From: Halomonas sp.
GTDB lineage: Bacteria; Pseudomonadota; Gammaproteobacteria; Pseudomonadales; Halomonadaceae
Direction of reading: 5' to 3'
Length of the DNA: 64,000 nt
Assembly (NCBI RefSeq): GCF_020832045.1
Contig: NZ_JAFIFK010000012.1
Coordinates: 1 to 64,000, forward strand
Part shown: positions 41,693-52,276 of the stretch, piece by piece
Position numbering within the stretch: the stretch's first letter is position 1
Layout of the letters: every line of letters starts with the position of its first letter
Made by a program: the position numbers and the translations under genes
Notes under the pieces: generated by a model
The model's database searches: none
Told to the model about the DNA's origin: nothing
The model's input: the letters and a program-made list of their open reading frames with translations, nothing else

Positions 41693-42189
41693 TGCAGCTC
41701 CGGTTGCCTGTCAAAGACACACGGCCTAAGGCCATGAGGCGATGGGCTAGTTCTTTCATCCAGGCGAACATCGACACAGAACATGACGGGATCGTCTGTA
41801 TGCTCATCGAACATGACGTGATAGGAGTAAACCGGGACCAGGCGTCCCTGCTTGTCTTTCAATTCCAGGCGCCCCGAAGGTATCGGCTTGCCGCCATGTA
41901 CCCAAGCGGTATGAAGGCGGACGACTTCCGGGCGCATTCCATCGGGAATGATGAGTTCTTCGAGACGCCGACCTACGGCCTCTTCGATACGGTAACCGTA
42001 TAGCCGAGCACTCTCCTCGTTCCAATAGATGACCCGCCGGTCACGGTCGTAGCCCTGAACGGCGATATTAGGCAAGCCTTCCAGAAGCGCGCGGAACCGG
42101 TCGTCTCCCGGACGAGCTTTGCCTGCAAGGCCCAGCCAATGCGTAGCAGCCTGCCAAAGTCGACGAAACCAGGTGATGCATGCCGTCAT
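41689..42189 (-). CDS. Small PAS-domain protein coupled to a MATE exporter
   Basis: 166 aa from the ATG at 42189 (GGAGG, 5 nt). An ATG at 42231 lacks a Shine-Dalgarno. Aromatic N-terminal helix (ITWFRRLWQAATHWLGL), then a single PAS domain (about 30-140: FRALLEGLPNIAVQGYDRDRRVIYWNEESARLYGYRIEEAVGRRLEELIIP). No output domain follows; the protein ends soon after VPVYSYHVMFDEH. It overlaps the exporter gene by 4 nt, suggesting a sensor that acts on the transporter or on a partner kinase elsewhere. Confidence 0.82.
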   Translation of the reverse strand: MTACITWFRRLWQAATHWLGLAGKARPGDDRFRALLEGLPNIAVQGYDRDRRVIYWNEESARLYGYRIEEAVGRRLEELIIPDGMRPEVVRLHTAWVHGGKPIPSGRLELKDKQGRLVPVYSYHVMFDEHTDDPVMFCVDVRLDERTSPSPHGLRPCVFDRQPELQ

Positions 42190-42260
42190 GACAGCCTCCA
42201 CAACAATGAGGGAATCGACATTGGCCTGCATGATAGCGAAATGCGGAGGGGATTACTGGC

Positions 42261-42323
42261 CCAGGCCACAATCCCTTGCAGGGTTTGGCACCCTATTTCT
42301 AGGTGCCAATGCATGTGGCCTGG
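42261..42323. repeat. Nested inverted repeats, possible three-way junction RNA/DNA element
   Basis: Outer arms CCAGGCCACA (42261-42270) and TGTGGCCTGG (42314-42323) are a perfect 10-bp pair. They enclose two smaller hairpins: CCCT-TGC-AGGG (42273-42283) and TTGGCACC / GGTGCCAA (42285-42292 with 42302-42309, 9-nt loop). The arrangement folds as a stem with two arms. It lies between the PAS gene and the yceI stop. It could terminate the yceI transcript, although no T-run follows, or be a REP/MITE-like element or structured RNA. No known family is recognised. Confidence 0.6.
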
Positions 42324-42361
42324 TATTACTCAACTACAGCACAGCGACCGTGCTGCGGTAC

Positions 42362-42946
42362 TTACTGGCGTACGCCTTCGAACGTCACGTACAGCTCGAG
42401 TTCATGCATCACTTCAGGAAAATCGCTCATGTCGATGCCGAAATCGGCCAGCGTCAGCGTGGTCGAACCTTCGAAGCCGGCGCGATAGTTGCCCCAGGGG
42501 TCTTCGCCTTCGCCCATCAGCGTGACCGGCATCTCGATTTCGCGAGTTTCACCCTTGAGGGTGAAGTCACCGGTGAGAACGCCTTCGTCATCGCCAGTCG
42601 GCTCGAAGCCTGTGGAAACGAAGGTAGCCGTCGGATACTCGTCGGCGCTGAGGAAGTCGTCGCTCAGGAAGTGACGGTCACGCTCGGCGTGGTTGCTGTT
42701 GAGGCTGTTGACCTGAACTTCCATCTCGACGCTGGACGCTTCGAGATCGTCCGCATCGTAGTGGAAACGGCCCTCGAACTCCTCGAAGTTGCCCAGGATG
42801 TAGGAGTAGCCAAGGTGATTGATCTTGAATTGGATGAAGGCGTGCTGGCCTTCAGTGTCGACGATATAGTCTGCCGCCAGCACCTGACTGGCAGCGGCCA
42901 GGGAGACGGCGCCGATGGCGGTAGCGAGTGCGGCTTTCTTGAACAT
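42362..42946 (-). CDS. yceI: YceI-family periplasmic lipocalin-like protein
   Basis: 194 aa from the ATG at 42946 with AAGGAGAG upstream; the frame is open to 42991. Signal peptide (FKKAALATAIGAVSLAAASQVLAA), then the YceI beta-barrel: DYIVDTEGQHAFIQFKINHLGYSYILGNFEEFEG, SSVEMEVQVNSLNSNHAERDRHFLSDDFL, FTLKGETREIEMPVTLMGEG and the ending ELYVTFEGVRQ. YceI proteins bind isoprenoid-like lipids, probably ubiquinone precursors. It follows the cytochrome b561 gene, the usual partner. Confidence 0.94.
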   Translation of the reverse strand: MFKKAALATAIGAVSLAAASQVLAADYIVDTEGQHAFIQFKINHLGYSYILGNFEEFEGRFHYDADDLEASSVEMEVQVNSLNSNHAERDRHFLSDDFLSADEYPTATFVSTGFEPTGDDEGVLTGDFTLKGETREIEMPVTLMGEGEDPWGNYRAGFEGSTTLTLADFGIDMSDFPEVMHELELYVTFEGVRQ

Positions 42947-42987
42947 GAACTTCTCTCCTTGATTGATGCGCCTATAGGCGCTGACGT

Positions 42988-43542
42988 TCAATGGCGACGC
43001 GTACGTGCCGGGTTCAACATGCGAATGAAGGTATCGTGACGATCGAAAAAGTGATGTTTGAGGGCGGCCAGCGCATGGCCTGCCGCGAGGAGCATGAGCG
43101 CCAGGGCGCTGTACCAGTGAATTTCACCGGCGATGCTCGCCTGATTGGGGAGATGGCTGACCAATGCAGGCACCTCGAGCCAGTTGAATACGCTGATGCC
43201 ACGCCCACGCGCCGTGGAGATGAGATAGCCGCTGATCATGACCGTCAGCAGCAGGACATACAGCGTAATGTGGCCAATGTGCGCGGCCAGGCGCTCGATA
43301 CGACTCCCCTGAGCGACGGGAGTCGGCTGAAAGAGTCGCCAGAGGACACGCAGCAGAGTGACAAAGAGCAGCAACATGCCGAAGGATCGATGCCACCAGG
43401 GAGCGCGATTGTACCAAGGGTCGAAGTAGCCCAATCCTGTCATCCACCAGCCGAGGATGAACAGACCGATGATGGTCACGGCACTGACCCAATGAAAGGT
43501 GATACTGACCAGGCCCCAGCCTTGGCGGGTGTTGCGCCACAT
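42988..43542 (-). CDS. Cytochrome b561 (YceJ/CybB family)
   Basis: 184 aa, four membrane helices with haem-ligand histidines: FHWVSAVTIIGLFILGWWM, WWHRSFGMLLLFVTLLRVLWR, AHIGHITLYVLLLTVMISGYLIS and IHWYSALALMLLAAGHALAALKHHFFDRHDTF. These are the classical b561 signatures for quinol-linked electron transfer. It forms a two-gene unit with yceI (41-nt gap), the widespread yceJ-yceI arrangement. Confidence 0.93.
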   Translation of the reverse strand: MWRNTRQGWGLVSITFHWVSAVTIIGLFILGWWMTGLGYFDPWYNRAPWWHRSFGMLLLFVTLLRVLWRLFQPTPVAQGSRIERLAAHIGHITLYVLLLTVMISGYLISTARGRGISVFNWLEVPALVSHLPNQASIAGEIHWYSALALMLLAAGHALAALKHHFFDRHDTFIRMLNPARTRRH

Positions 43543-43613
43543 CTCGTCCGCTCCCGTTGAGCTTCGTCTTTGATGGAGGGCAGCATACCGCAGCGCATGA
43601 ACCGGCTGCGCTG

Positions 43614-43636
43614 AAAAAAGCCGAACGCTTCGTTCG
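43614..43636 (-). terminator. Second terminator after metZ
   Basis: Stem CGAACG-CTT-CGTTCG (43622-43636) followed on the minus strand by six T residues (43614-43619). It is short, but has the U-tract that the upstream hairpin (43659-43690) lacks. The two form a tandem terminator for the purF-metZ transcript. Confidence 0.6.
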
Positions 43637-43658
43637 CAAAAATTCCCTGTACAACGTC

Positions 43659-43690
43659 GTGACGTGCCGCAACCCCGTGCGGCACGTCAC
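43659..43690 (-). terminator. First terminator hairpin after metZ
   Basis: GTGACGTGCCGC pairs perfectly over 12 bp with GCGGCACGTCAC across an 8-nt loop, beginning 3 nt past the metZ stop. No immediate U-tract follows, so it may need the second hairpin at 43614-43636. Confidence 0.55.
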
Positions 43691-43693
43691 CTT

Positions 43694-44890
43694 TCAGATC
43701 AGTGAATCGAGCCCGCGAGCCAGATCGCCGCGTATATCCTCGAGGTACTCGAGCCCTACCGCCACACGAATCAACCCCTCGCTGATACCTGCCGCTTCCT
43801 TTTGCGCAGCGGAAAGACGCCCGTGAGTCGTCGTGGCAGGATGGGTGATGGTGGTCTTGACGTCGCCCAGGTTGCCCGTGATCGAAAGCATGCGCGTGGC
43901 ATCGATGACCGACCATGCCCCCTCACGCGCACCCTTGACCTCGAAGCCCAGCACCGCACCATAACCGGCCTGCTGGCGGCTGGCCAGTGCGTGCTGCGGA
44001 TGGTCGCTCAGGCCGCTGTAGAACACGCGTGTCACGGCCGGATGCTCCTGCAGCCATTCGGCCAGCGCCAAGGCATTTCCACAGTGAGCCCGCATGCGCA
44101 GACTGAGCGTTTCCAGGCCCTTGGTAAAGATCCAGGCATTGAACGGGCTCATGCAGGGACCGCAGGTCCGAACCACGCCGAACACCTCTTCCAGCTCCTT
44201 GTCGCGACCAACCACGGCGCCGCCTATCGCACGTCCCTGGCCGTCCAGATATTTTGTCGCCGAGTGAATGACCAGATCGGCCCCCAACGCCAGCGGTTTC
44301 TGCAGTGCAGGGGTCAAGAAGCAGTTGTCGATGGCGAGCAGCGCGCCATGGCGATGGGCGATCTCCGCCAGCGCGGTGATATCGACCACCTCGGAAAGCG
44401 GATTGGAGGGCGTCTCGGCGAACAGTAGGCGGGTAGCGGGCGTGATCGCCGCCTCCCAGGCAGCCAGGTCGGAGAGCTCCACATAACGCGTGGTAATGCC
44501 GAGCTTGCCGAAATACTTGTCAAACAGACTAACGGTGGACCCGAACAGCGAGCGCGAAGCGACGATCTCGTCGCCGGCCTGAAGCAAAGCCAGAACCGTG
44601 GAGAGAATTGCCGACATGCCGGAGCTTGTCGCCACGCAGCGCTCGCCCCCTTCGAGGGCCGCGAGGCGACGCTCGAAGGTATGTACCGTTGGGTTGGTGA
44701 ATCGCGAGTAGACGTTGCCTCGCTCTTCGCCGCCGAACTTGCGTGCCGCCTCGGCGGCGCTGGCATAGACGAAGCTGGAAGTGGGGAAGATCGGCTCACC
44801 ATGCTCCTGCTCGTGGGTGCGCTGGTGGCCGGCACGAATCGCCAGCGTCTCCAGTGCCCACTCGGCATCCTGCGTCATATCGTCATGCAT
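43694..44890 (-). CDS. metZ: MetZ, O-succinylhomoserine sulfhydrylase
   Basis: 398 aa from the ATG at 44890 (GAGG, 6 nt). An ATG four codons upstream overlaps the purF stop. Cys/Met-metabolism PLP family: YSRFTNPTVHTFERRLAALEGGE, ATSSGMSAILSTVLALLQAGDEIVAS, the PLP lysine in IHSATKYLDGQG, and SLGGVK-type region as SITGNLGDVKTTITHP. It makes homocysteine directly from O-succinylhomoserine and sulfide. The adjacency purF-metZ is the pseudomonad arrangement, which supports MetZ over MetB or MetC. Confidence 0.93.
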   Translation of the reverse strand: MHDDMTQDAEWALETLAIRAGHQRTHEQEHGEPIFPTSSFVYASAAEAARKFGGEERGNVYSRFTNPTVHTFERRLAALEGGERCVATSSGMSAILSTVLALLQAGDEIVASRSLFGSTVSLFDKYFGKLGITTRYVELSDLAAWEAAITPATRLLFAETPSNPLSEVVDITALAEIAHRHGALLAIDNCFLTPALQKPLALGADLVIHSATKYLDGQGRAIGGAVVGRDKELEEVFGVVRTCGPCMSPFNAWIFTKGLETLSLRMRAHCGNALALAEWLQEHPAVTRVFYSGLSDHPQHALASRQQAGYGAVLGFEVKGAREGAWSVIDATRMLSITGNLGDVKTTITHPATTTHGRLSAAQKEAAGISEGLIRVAVGLEYLEDIRGDLARGLDSLI

Positions 44891-44898
44891 GGCAGACC

Positions 44899-46419
44899 TC
44901 AATCGTCGATGTCGTCCTGATTATGCATGCCCACCAGTGCATGGGCGCCGGCACTCAGCTGCTGCTTGGCGGCGTCGTTACGCGATGCCTCCAGCGCCGA
45001 CAGGTAGCCGGCATCGATATCGCCTGTCACGTAGCGACCGTCGAAAACCGAGCAGTCGAACTGCTCGAGCCCAGGGTTGACCTCGCGGCAGGCGGTTTTC
45101 AGGTCTTCCAGGTCCTGATAGAAAATGCGGTCGGCGCCAATCAGCTCGCCCACCTCGGCTTCGCTGCGACCATGAGCGATCAGCTCGGTTGCCGCCGGCA
45201 TGTCGATGCCGTAGACATTAGGGTAGCGCACCGGTGGCGCAGCCGAGGCAAAGTAAACCTTGTTGGCGCCGGCTTCACGGGCCATCTGAATAATCTGCCT
45301 GCAGGTAGTGCCGCGTACGATGGAGTCGTCCACCAGCAGAACGTTCTTGCCCTTGAACTCGACGCCGATGGCATTGAGCTTCTGACGAACCGACTTCTTC
45401 CGCTGCGTCTGCCCCGGCATGATGAAGGTTCGCCCGATGTAACGATTCTTCATGAACCCTTCACGGTAGGTCACGCCCAGGTGCTGAGCGAGTTCCAGCG
45501 CCGAGGTGCGCGAGGTGTCGGGAATCGGGATCACCACATCGATGTCGTGTTGCGGCCATTCGCTGCGAATGCGATCGCCGAGCTTTCGCCCCATGTGCAT
45601 ACGCGTGCCGTAGACATAGGCTCCGTCGAGAATCGAGTCCGGGCGCGCCAGATAGACATGTTCGAAAATACAGGGCGTCAGCGTCGGCGCATCGGCACAC
45701 AGCTGGGTATGGAACTCACCTTGCATGTCGACGAAGATCGCTTCGCCCGGCGCCAGGTCCCGATGCAGCTCGAAGCCGCCAACATCCAACGCGACGGACT
45801 CGGAGGCAATCATCACCTCCTGCCCATTGCCCTCGTCGCGGGTACCGAATACCACAGGACGAATGCCGTTGGGGTCGCGGAAGGCTACCAGACCGACGCC
45901 GTTGATGACCGCCACTGCGGCATAACCGCCGCGACAGCGACGATGCACGCGGCGTACGGCGTCGAAGATGTCGCCGGGCGCCAGGTGCAGCCCCTGCTTG
46001 CCCAGCTCATGGGCGAACACGTTGAGCAACACCTCGGAGTCGGAGCTGGTATTGATGTGGCGCAGGTCGGACGAGAACAGCTCCTGCTTGAGCTGTTCGG
46101 AATTGGTCAAGTTGCCGTTGTGGGCCAACGCAATGCCGTAGGGGGAATTGACGTAGAACGGCTGGGACTCCGCTTCGCTTGCCGAGCCGGCGGTCGGGTA
46201 TCGCACGTGCCCGATACCCATGTTGCCTTGCAGACGCGCCATATGACGAGTGTGGAACACATCGCGAACCAGGCCGTTACTCTTGCGCAGCAGAAAACGA
46301 CCCTCGTTCCAGGTCATCATGCCGGCTGCGTCCTGGCCGCGATGCTGAAGAACAGTCAGGGCGTCGTAGATCGCCTGGTTCACGGTCTGCTTGGCCACAA
46401 GGCCGACGATACCGCACAT
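44899..46419 (-). CDS. purF: PurF, amidophosphoribosyltransferase
   Basis: 506 aa. It begins [10 protein letters not shown], where Cys2 becomes the N-terminal nucleophile of the glutaminase domain (no propeptide). PRPP-binding loop [13 protein letters not shown] and a flexible PRTase loop ([17 protein letters not shown]). First committed step of purine synthesis. It lies 61 nt after cvpA and immediately before metZ. Confidence 0.98.
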   Translation of the reverse strand: MCGIVGLVAKQTVNQAIYDALTVLQHRGQDAAGMMTWNEGRFLLRKSNGLVRDVFHTRHMARLQGNMGIGHVRYPTAGSASEAESQPFYVNSPYGIALAHNGNLTNSEQLKQELFSSDLRHINTSSDSEVLLNVFAHELGKQGLHLAPGDIFDAVRRVHRRCRGGYAAVAVINGVGLVAFRDPNGIRPVVFGTRDEGNGQEVMIASESVALDVGGFELHRDLAPGEAIFVDMQGEFHTQLCADAPTLTPCIFEHVYLARPDSILDGAYVYGTRMHMGRKLGDRIRSEWPQHDIDVVIPIPDTSRTSALELAQHLGVTYREGFMKNRYIGRTFIMPGQTQRKKSVRQKLNAIGVEFKGKNVLLVDDSIVRGTTCRQIIQMAREAGANKVYFASAAPPVRYPNVYGIDMPAATELIAHGRSEAEVGELIGADRIFYQDLEDLKTACREVNPGLEQFDCSVFDGRYVTGDIDAGYLSALEASRNDAAKQQLSAGAHALVGMHNQDDIDD

Positions 46420-46480
46420 TCCACCTTACCTCGCTTGCAGGGGCGCCGACCGCAGTCGGCTAGATAAAAACGCTATTCGT

Positions 46481-47044
46481 TCACAGAGCACCGGGGTCGG
46501 GTTCACCCCCATCACGACGCTCGGGCAACGGCATGTTACGCCATGCCTCGGGCGCTTCTGGCACCCGACCCTCCCAGGCCTCGAGTTGGCTGATAGCCCA
46601 GTCACGCAGCTGCTCGAAGGAAGGCCGCAGCTCCGCCTCCTGCCACGCCTGCAGCTGTGCAAGCGGCGTCAGGCTGATCAAGATGGTCGTCACTACCAGC
46701 ACGGCGGCACCGCGGGTAACGCCGAAGCAGGCCCCTGCCACGCGGTTGAAGAAACCCATGCCGACCCACTCCACCGCTGCATGCACCATCCGAATGACGA
46801 TACCGCACAGCAGCACGACCCCCAGGATCACCAGCACGAAGGCCAGCACTAGCCGGCCATCGGGGTTGTCGATCAGCCCGGAGAGCAGATCGGCGACCGG
46901 CTCGGCAAGCAGCCGCGCCGCCAGCAGCGCAATGATCCAGGCCGCCAGACCCAGCCCCTCGCGCACCAGCCCGCGCATGAAGCCGGCCAGAGTCGATATG
47001 GCCAGTACGGCCAGAAAACCCCAATCGATCCAGGTCAGCGTCAT
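46481..47044 (-). CDS. cvpA: CvpA-family membrane protein
   Basis: 187 aa with four membrane segments. TWIDWGFLAVLAISTLAGFMRGLVREGLGLAAWIIALLAA is the CvpA signature, and WVGMGFFNRVAGACFGVTRGAAVLVV follows. It is named for colicin V production and is implicated in envelope tolerance of bile or stress; the molecular role is unsettled. The dedD-cvpA-purF order is conserved among gammaproteobacteria. The C-terminal 60 residues are hydrophilic and specific to this group. Confidence 0.94.
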   Translation of the reverse strand: MTLTWIDWGFLAVLAISTLAGFMRGLVREGLGLAAWIIALLAARLLAEPVADLLSGLIDNPDGRLVLAFVLVILGVVLLCGIVIRMVHAAVEWVGMGFFNRVAGACFGVTRGAAVLVVTTILISLTPLAQLQAWQEAELRPSFEQLRDWAISQLEAWEGRVPEAPEAWRNMPLPERRDGGEPDPGAL

Positions 47045-47048
47045 GGTT

Positions 47049-47750
47049 TCAATCTCTTACCCTGACCAGCAGACCCTGAAGATTGGCCCGTTCCTTGACG
47101 GTTGCCATTGCACGCTCGCCCGACTCCGAGGTATCGAAGGGGCCTACATAAACCGTCGTCATGTTGTTGTCACGGCGTCGGGAATAGACGGGAAAGCCCT
47201 CCTCCCGCAGCCGCGCCTGCAGCCGCTCGGCATTGCCCGGCTCGCCAAAGCTGCCCACCTGTACTGCCCACTCGCCGCCGGGCGATGCGGACACGCCCGA
47301 AGGCTGCGGCTCGGGACTCGCAGCCGGCGGTTGATTGCTCTCGACCCGCTCGGATGCCGCTTGTGCAAGATCGGCAATTGGATCCTGCCTGGGTGCGTCG
47401 GCTGGGGGGGCTGGTTCACCGGCGGCAATGCCCGCTTCGCCCTGCTGAACCGCAACGGCCGGCTGCGGGTCGACACGAGCCACGTCGCCGGGCTCGACGC
47501 CTTCCAGCGGCAGCTGCGGATCCACCTGCGCAGGGCTGATCCCCGGAGAGCGAATCTGGCCCAGGCTTTCCGGCGGCTGCGGGTCGGGCACGTTACGCCG
47601 CTCCACTGCCACCGGTTGCTCAATCGTCAACATTGGCTGGGGGCGCTCATCGCGGGGCGCCGGTTCATCGAACAGCATGGGCACAAAGATCACCGCCAGT
47701 GCGATCAGAATGACCGCTCCACTGATTCGTTCGCGCATTCCGTATTTCAT
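47049..47750 (-). CDS. dedD: DedD, SPOR-domain cell division protein
   Basis: 233 aa from the ATG at 47750 (AGGAGAG upstream); the open frame extends 41 codons beyond it. A short cytoplasmic N-terminus (MKYGMRERISG), one membrane helix (AVILIALAVIFVPMLF), a long Pro/Glu/Ala-rich periplasmic linker, and a C-terminal SPOR domain (about 155-232: EWAVQVGSFGEPGNAERLQARLREEGFPVYSRR, VYVGPFDTSESGERAM). SPOR binds denuded septal peptidoglycan. It is placed between folC and cvpA as usual. Confidence 0.93.
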   Translation of the reverse strand: MKYGMRERISGAVILIALAVIFVPMLFDEPAPRDERPQPMLTIEQPVAVERRNVPDPQPPESLGQIRSPGISPAQVDPQLPLEGVEPGDVARVDPQPAVAVQQGEAGIAAGEPAPPADAPRQDPIADLAQAASERVESNQPPAASPEPQPSGVSASPGGEWAVQVGSFGEPGNAERLQARLREEGFPVYSRRRDNNMTTVYVGPFDTSESGERAMATVKERANLQGLLVRVRD

Positions 47751-47770
47751 TATCCGCTCTCCTGCCCCAG

Positions 47771-49060
47771 CTACGCCGCTTGCGCCTGCTTCCATGCGAG
47801 TATGGCCGCCACCGTGAAGAAAGAGCCGCAAACCAGCACCCTGTCGTCGGGCGCCATGTGTGCGGAGAGCCATTCGGCCCCCTTCTCCGGCGTCGTTGCC
47901 TGAAAAGCGACCACACCGCCCCGAGCGTCGATTCTGGCCGCCAGTTCAGCGGCGTCACGCGCTCGCTCGCCCTTCAGTGTCACCGCCACCCAGCCATCTG
48001 TCACACCGTTCAGCGCGTCGATGACCCCATCGGCGTCCTTGTCCGCCAGCATCCCCAGCAGTACCCAAGTACGCCCTGCACACGGCTGCAAGGCAAGCCG
48101 GCCCGCCAGGTATGCGGCGGCATGCGGGTTGTGGCCCACGTCCAGGCACCACTGCCCCAGCCATTGCATTCGTCCGGGCACCTCCACCTGACTCAGGGCC
48201 AGACGACAGCGTCGTTCGTCGAGCGCGATGCCGGCCGAAGCCAGAGCCTGCAAGGCCGATGCGGCATTGTCCAGCGGCAGCCCCGGGTCGGGCAAGTTTA
48301 CGAGGCTTAGAGAAGCCGCATCGTTAGCGGTTCCCTGCCAATCGAAGACACCGGCCCGGCCCGGCAGCCAGTAAAAGTCCTGGCCAAGCGCCATGGTCGG
48401 GGCGCCCCGTTCCTCGGCGCTCTGATGCACGCTGGCGGGCAACTCGGTGCTGCCCAGCACGACGGGGCGTCCGGCTCGCATGATGCCGGCCTTCTCGCGC
48501 CCGATGCCTTCAAGTTCACTGCCTAGATAGGCCGCATGGTCAAGCGCGATGGTAGTGATGACCGCCACATCGGCATCGATGACGTTGACTGCATCAAGAC
48601 GTCCGCCCAGGCCAACTTCGAGCACGGCAAGATCCGGACGCTTTCGGGAAATGATCCACAGCGCAGCCAGGGTGCCGGCTTCGAAATAGGTCAGGCTGAC
48701 GGGTTCGTCGGTAAGGCGAGCCGCTTCCACCGCCTCGAAGCCGGCAATCAAAGCGGTATCTTCAGCCTCGGAGCCGTCGAGCCGCACTCGCTCGTTGTAG
48801 CGCAGCAGGTGTGGTGAGGTGTAGGTGGCAACGGAAAGGCCGTGAGCGCTGGCAACGGCTTCGATCATGGCCACGGTCGAACCTTTTCCATTGGTTCCTG
48901 CCACGGTGATGACGCAGGACGCCAGACGATTCTCCAGCAGTCCCATACGGCGAGCCACCTCGGCCACCCTGTCGAGGCCGAGGTCGATCCCTACCGGATG
49001 TACCTGCTCCAGATAGTCCAGCCAGGCGTCCAGCGTGCGGGGCGAGGTCACGGAAACCAC
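47771..49060 (-). CDS. folC: FolC, dihydrofolate synthase/folylpolyglutamate synthase
   Basis: 429 aa. Mur-ligase type ATPase with the P-loop VAGTNGKGST, YTSPHLLRYNERVRLDG, EVGLGGRLDAVNVIDADVAVIT and C-terminal LDVGHNPHA and LLGMLADKDADGVID. It adds glutamate to dihydropteroate and folates. The annotated start is a GTG at 49060 with weak Shine-Dalgarno support. A GTG three codons later is an alternative. It lies 6 nt after the accD stop. Confidence 0.95.
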   Translation of the reverse strand: MVSVTSPRTLDAWLDYLEQVHPVGIDLGLDRVAEVARRMGLLENRLASCVITVAGTNGKGSTVAMIEAVASAHGLSVATYTSPHLLRYNERVRLDGSEAEDTALIAGFEAVEAARLTDEPVSLTYFEAGTLAALWIISRKRPDLAVLEVGLGGRLDAVNVIDADVAVITTIALDHAAYLGSELEGIGREKAGIMRAGRPVVLGSTELPASVHQSAEERGAPTMALGQDFYWLPGRAGVFDWQGTANDAASLSLVNLPDPGLPLDNAASALQALASAGIALDERRCRLALSQVEVPGRMQWLGQWCLDVGHNPHAAAYLAGRLALQPCAGRTWVLLGMLADKDADGVIDALNGVTDGWVAVTLKGERARDAAELAARIDARGGVVAFQATTPEKGAEWLSAHMAPDDRVLVCGSFFTVAAILAWKQAQAA

Positions 49061-49066
49061 GCGCCG

Positions 49067-50092
49067 TCAGCGTGCCGAGTCGATGCGATCGTCATCGTCG
49101 GATGGCGTCTGCGAAGGGGCATCCTCCGGCGCCTCCAGGTCGGCCGCTTCGATGAACTCGCCTTCTTCCAGTACGGCACGCTCGGCCTCATCGACCAGAT
49201 CCGGTTCGTGAAGCATGCTCTCCTCGAGACCGCTGGGCGGCTGATGCGTCAGCTTGCGCAATACCCCACCCAGACGAGCGCGTATCTCACTACGCGGCAC
49301 GATCATGTCCACCGTGCCATGCTCGAGCAGGAACTCGCTGCGCTGAAAGCCATCCGGCAGCTTCTCGCGCACCGTCTGCTCGATGACCCGAGGGCCGGCG
49401 AAGCCGATCAGAGCGTTGGGCTCGGCTACGTTGAGATCGCCGAGCATGGCCAGTGAAGCCGAAACACCCCCGAACACGGGGTCCGTAAGCACCGAGATGT
49501 AGGGTACGCCGGCCTCACGCAAGCGCTCGAGCGCTGCCGAGGTCTTGGCCATCTGCATCAGCGAGAACAGCGCCTCCTGCATACGCGCCCCGCCGGAAGC
49601 GGAGAAACAGATGAAGGGAATGCGCTCTTCGCGGGCCAGAGTGGCAGCGCGCACGAATTTCTCGCCCACTACGGCTCCCATCGAACCGCCCATAAAGGTG
49701 AACTCGAAGGCCACCACGACCACCGGCAACCCATCGAGGCTGCCGCGCATCGCCACTAGCGCATCCTTCTCGCCGGTCTCCTTCTGGGCCGCATTGAGAC
49801 GGTCCTTGTACTTCTTGGAGTCGCGGAACTTGAGACGATCCACCGGCTCCAGCTCGGCCGAAATCTCCTCACGTCCTTCCTTGTCGAGGAACCAGTCGAG
49901 CCGCTTGCGCGCGGTCAGACGCAAGTGGTGATCGCATTTCGGGCAGACGTTGTGATGCTTCTCGAGCTCGGGCAGGTAGAGCACCGCCTCGCACTTCGGG
50001 CACTTGCGCCACAGGCCGTCGGGCACGCTGGCCCGCCGATCCTTGCGCTGAATCCGCCCCATGGAGGGAACAATCTTGTCGAGCCAGCTCAT
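49067..50092 (-). CDS. accD: AccD, acetyl-CoA carboxylase carboxyltransferase beta subunit
   Basis: 341 aa. N-terminal zinc finger (CPKCEAVLY ... [10 protein letters not shown]) followed by the crotonase-fold carboxyltransferase core: [81 protein letters not shown]. The C-terminal 50 residues are an acidic extension ([19 protein letters not shown]) longer than in E. coli, as expected for a halophile-type proteome. It lies between trpA and folC. Confidence 0.97.
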   Translation of the reverse strand: MSWLDKIVPSMGRIQRKDRRASVPDGLWRKCPKCEAVLYLPELEKHHNVCPKCDHHLRLTARKRLDWFLDKEGREEISAELEPVDRLKFRDSKKYKDRLNAAQKETGEKDALVAMRGSLDGLPVVVVAFEFTFMGGSMGAVVGEKFVRAATLAREERIPFICFSASGGARMQEALFSLMQMAKTSAALERLREAGVPYISVLTDPVFGGVSASLAMLGDLNVAEPNALIGFAGPRVIEQTVREKLPDGFQRSEFLLEHGTVDMIVPRSEIRARLGGVLRKLTHQPPSGLEESMLHEPDLVDEAERAVLEEGEFIEAADLEAPEDAPSQTPSDDDDRIDSAR

Positions 50093-50171
50093 GTCAGAAA
50101 GGCTTCCGTATGCTGTTGCGCCCGGTAGTACCGGGCGTCATGAGTCAAAACTTGTACAGGTAAGGGCAACC

Positions 50172-50987
50172 TCAGCGGGCAGGCAACGCATCCAGAGCCT
50201 GGCGCATCTCACCGAGCACCGCCTTGAGCTCGTCGGCGATCGCTTCCGGTCGCTCGGCATTCTCGGCGATGCGGCTAACCAGCGCGCTGCCGACGATGAC
50301 CCCATCGGCGACCTTGCCAACCTCGGCAGCAGAAGCGCCATCCCGGATACCGAAGCCGACACACAGTGGCAGCTCGGTCAGTCCGCGCAACGGTGCCAGA
50401 TGCTCGGCCACATCGGCGGCGTTGAGCGTGGCCGCGCCGGTCACGCCCTTGAGCGCAACATAGTAGAGATAGCCCTCACCGTGGGCGCATATTGTAGCGG
50501 CCCGCTCGGTCGAAGTGGTAGGGGCGACGAGAAAGATCGACGCCAGGCCGCGCTGCTTGAGAATGGGGCCTAGCTCATCCGCCTCTTCCGGGGGCATGTC
50601 CACGGTCAACACACCGTCGATCCCGGCCGCTGCGGCCTGATCGGCGAAGGCTTCGAGGCCGATACGCTCGACCGGATTGAGGTAGCCCATCAGCACCACC
50701 GGCGTGGCGCCGTCGGTCTGGCGAAACTCGCGCACCATCTCGAACAGGTGGGTCAGGCGCACGTTGTGCTTGAGCGCCCGCTCGCAGGCCTTCTGGATCA
50801 CCGGGCCGTCGGCCATGGGGTCTGAGAACGGCACCCCCAGTTCGATGACGTCTGCCCCCGCCTCCACCAGGGCGTGCATGAACCCAACCGTATAGCGCGG
50901 GTCCGGATCACCAGCGGTGATGAAGGGGATCAGCGCCCGGCGTCCCTGAGCCTTGAGTTCGGCAAAGCGTTGGTCGATTCGGTTCAT
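50172..50987 (-). CDS. trpA: TrpA, tryptophan synthase alpha subunit
   Basis: 271 aa TIM barrel. [46 protein letters not shown] contains the catalytic glutamate and the substrate loop. [12 protein letters not shown] and [16 protein letters not shown] bind the phosphate. It cleaves indole-3-glycerol phosphate, feeding indole to TrpB. It is 2 nt from trpB. Confidence 0.98.
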   Translation of the reverse strand: MNRIDQRFAELKAQGRRALIPFITAGDPDPRYTVGFMHALVEAGADVIELGVPFSDPMADGPVIQKACERALKHNVRLTHLFEMVREFRQTDGATPVVLMGYLNPVERIGLEAFADQAAAAGIDGVLTVDMPPEEADELGPILKQRGLASIFLVAPTTSTERAATICAHGEGYLYYVALKGVTGAATLNAADVAEHLAPLRGLTELPLCVGFGIRDGASAAEVGKVADGVIVGSALVSRIAENAERPEAIADELKAVLGEMRQALDALPAR

Positions 50988-50989
50988 CG

Positions 50990-52204
<1,215 letters not shown>

Positions 52205-52276
52205 TAAAGACACCTCATAGGGTCGCCATAAGGGATGGGTGTTGGATCGGGCTCGGGGCAGACGGATTCGGTCGCT

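Noticed and set aside
44743..46467. A 574-codon plus-strand open frame opposite metZ/purF
   Set aside because: It is antisense to two unmistakable enzymes. Long antisense frames are expected in GC-rich genes, and the translation has no motif and no Shine-Dalgarno.
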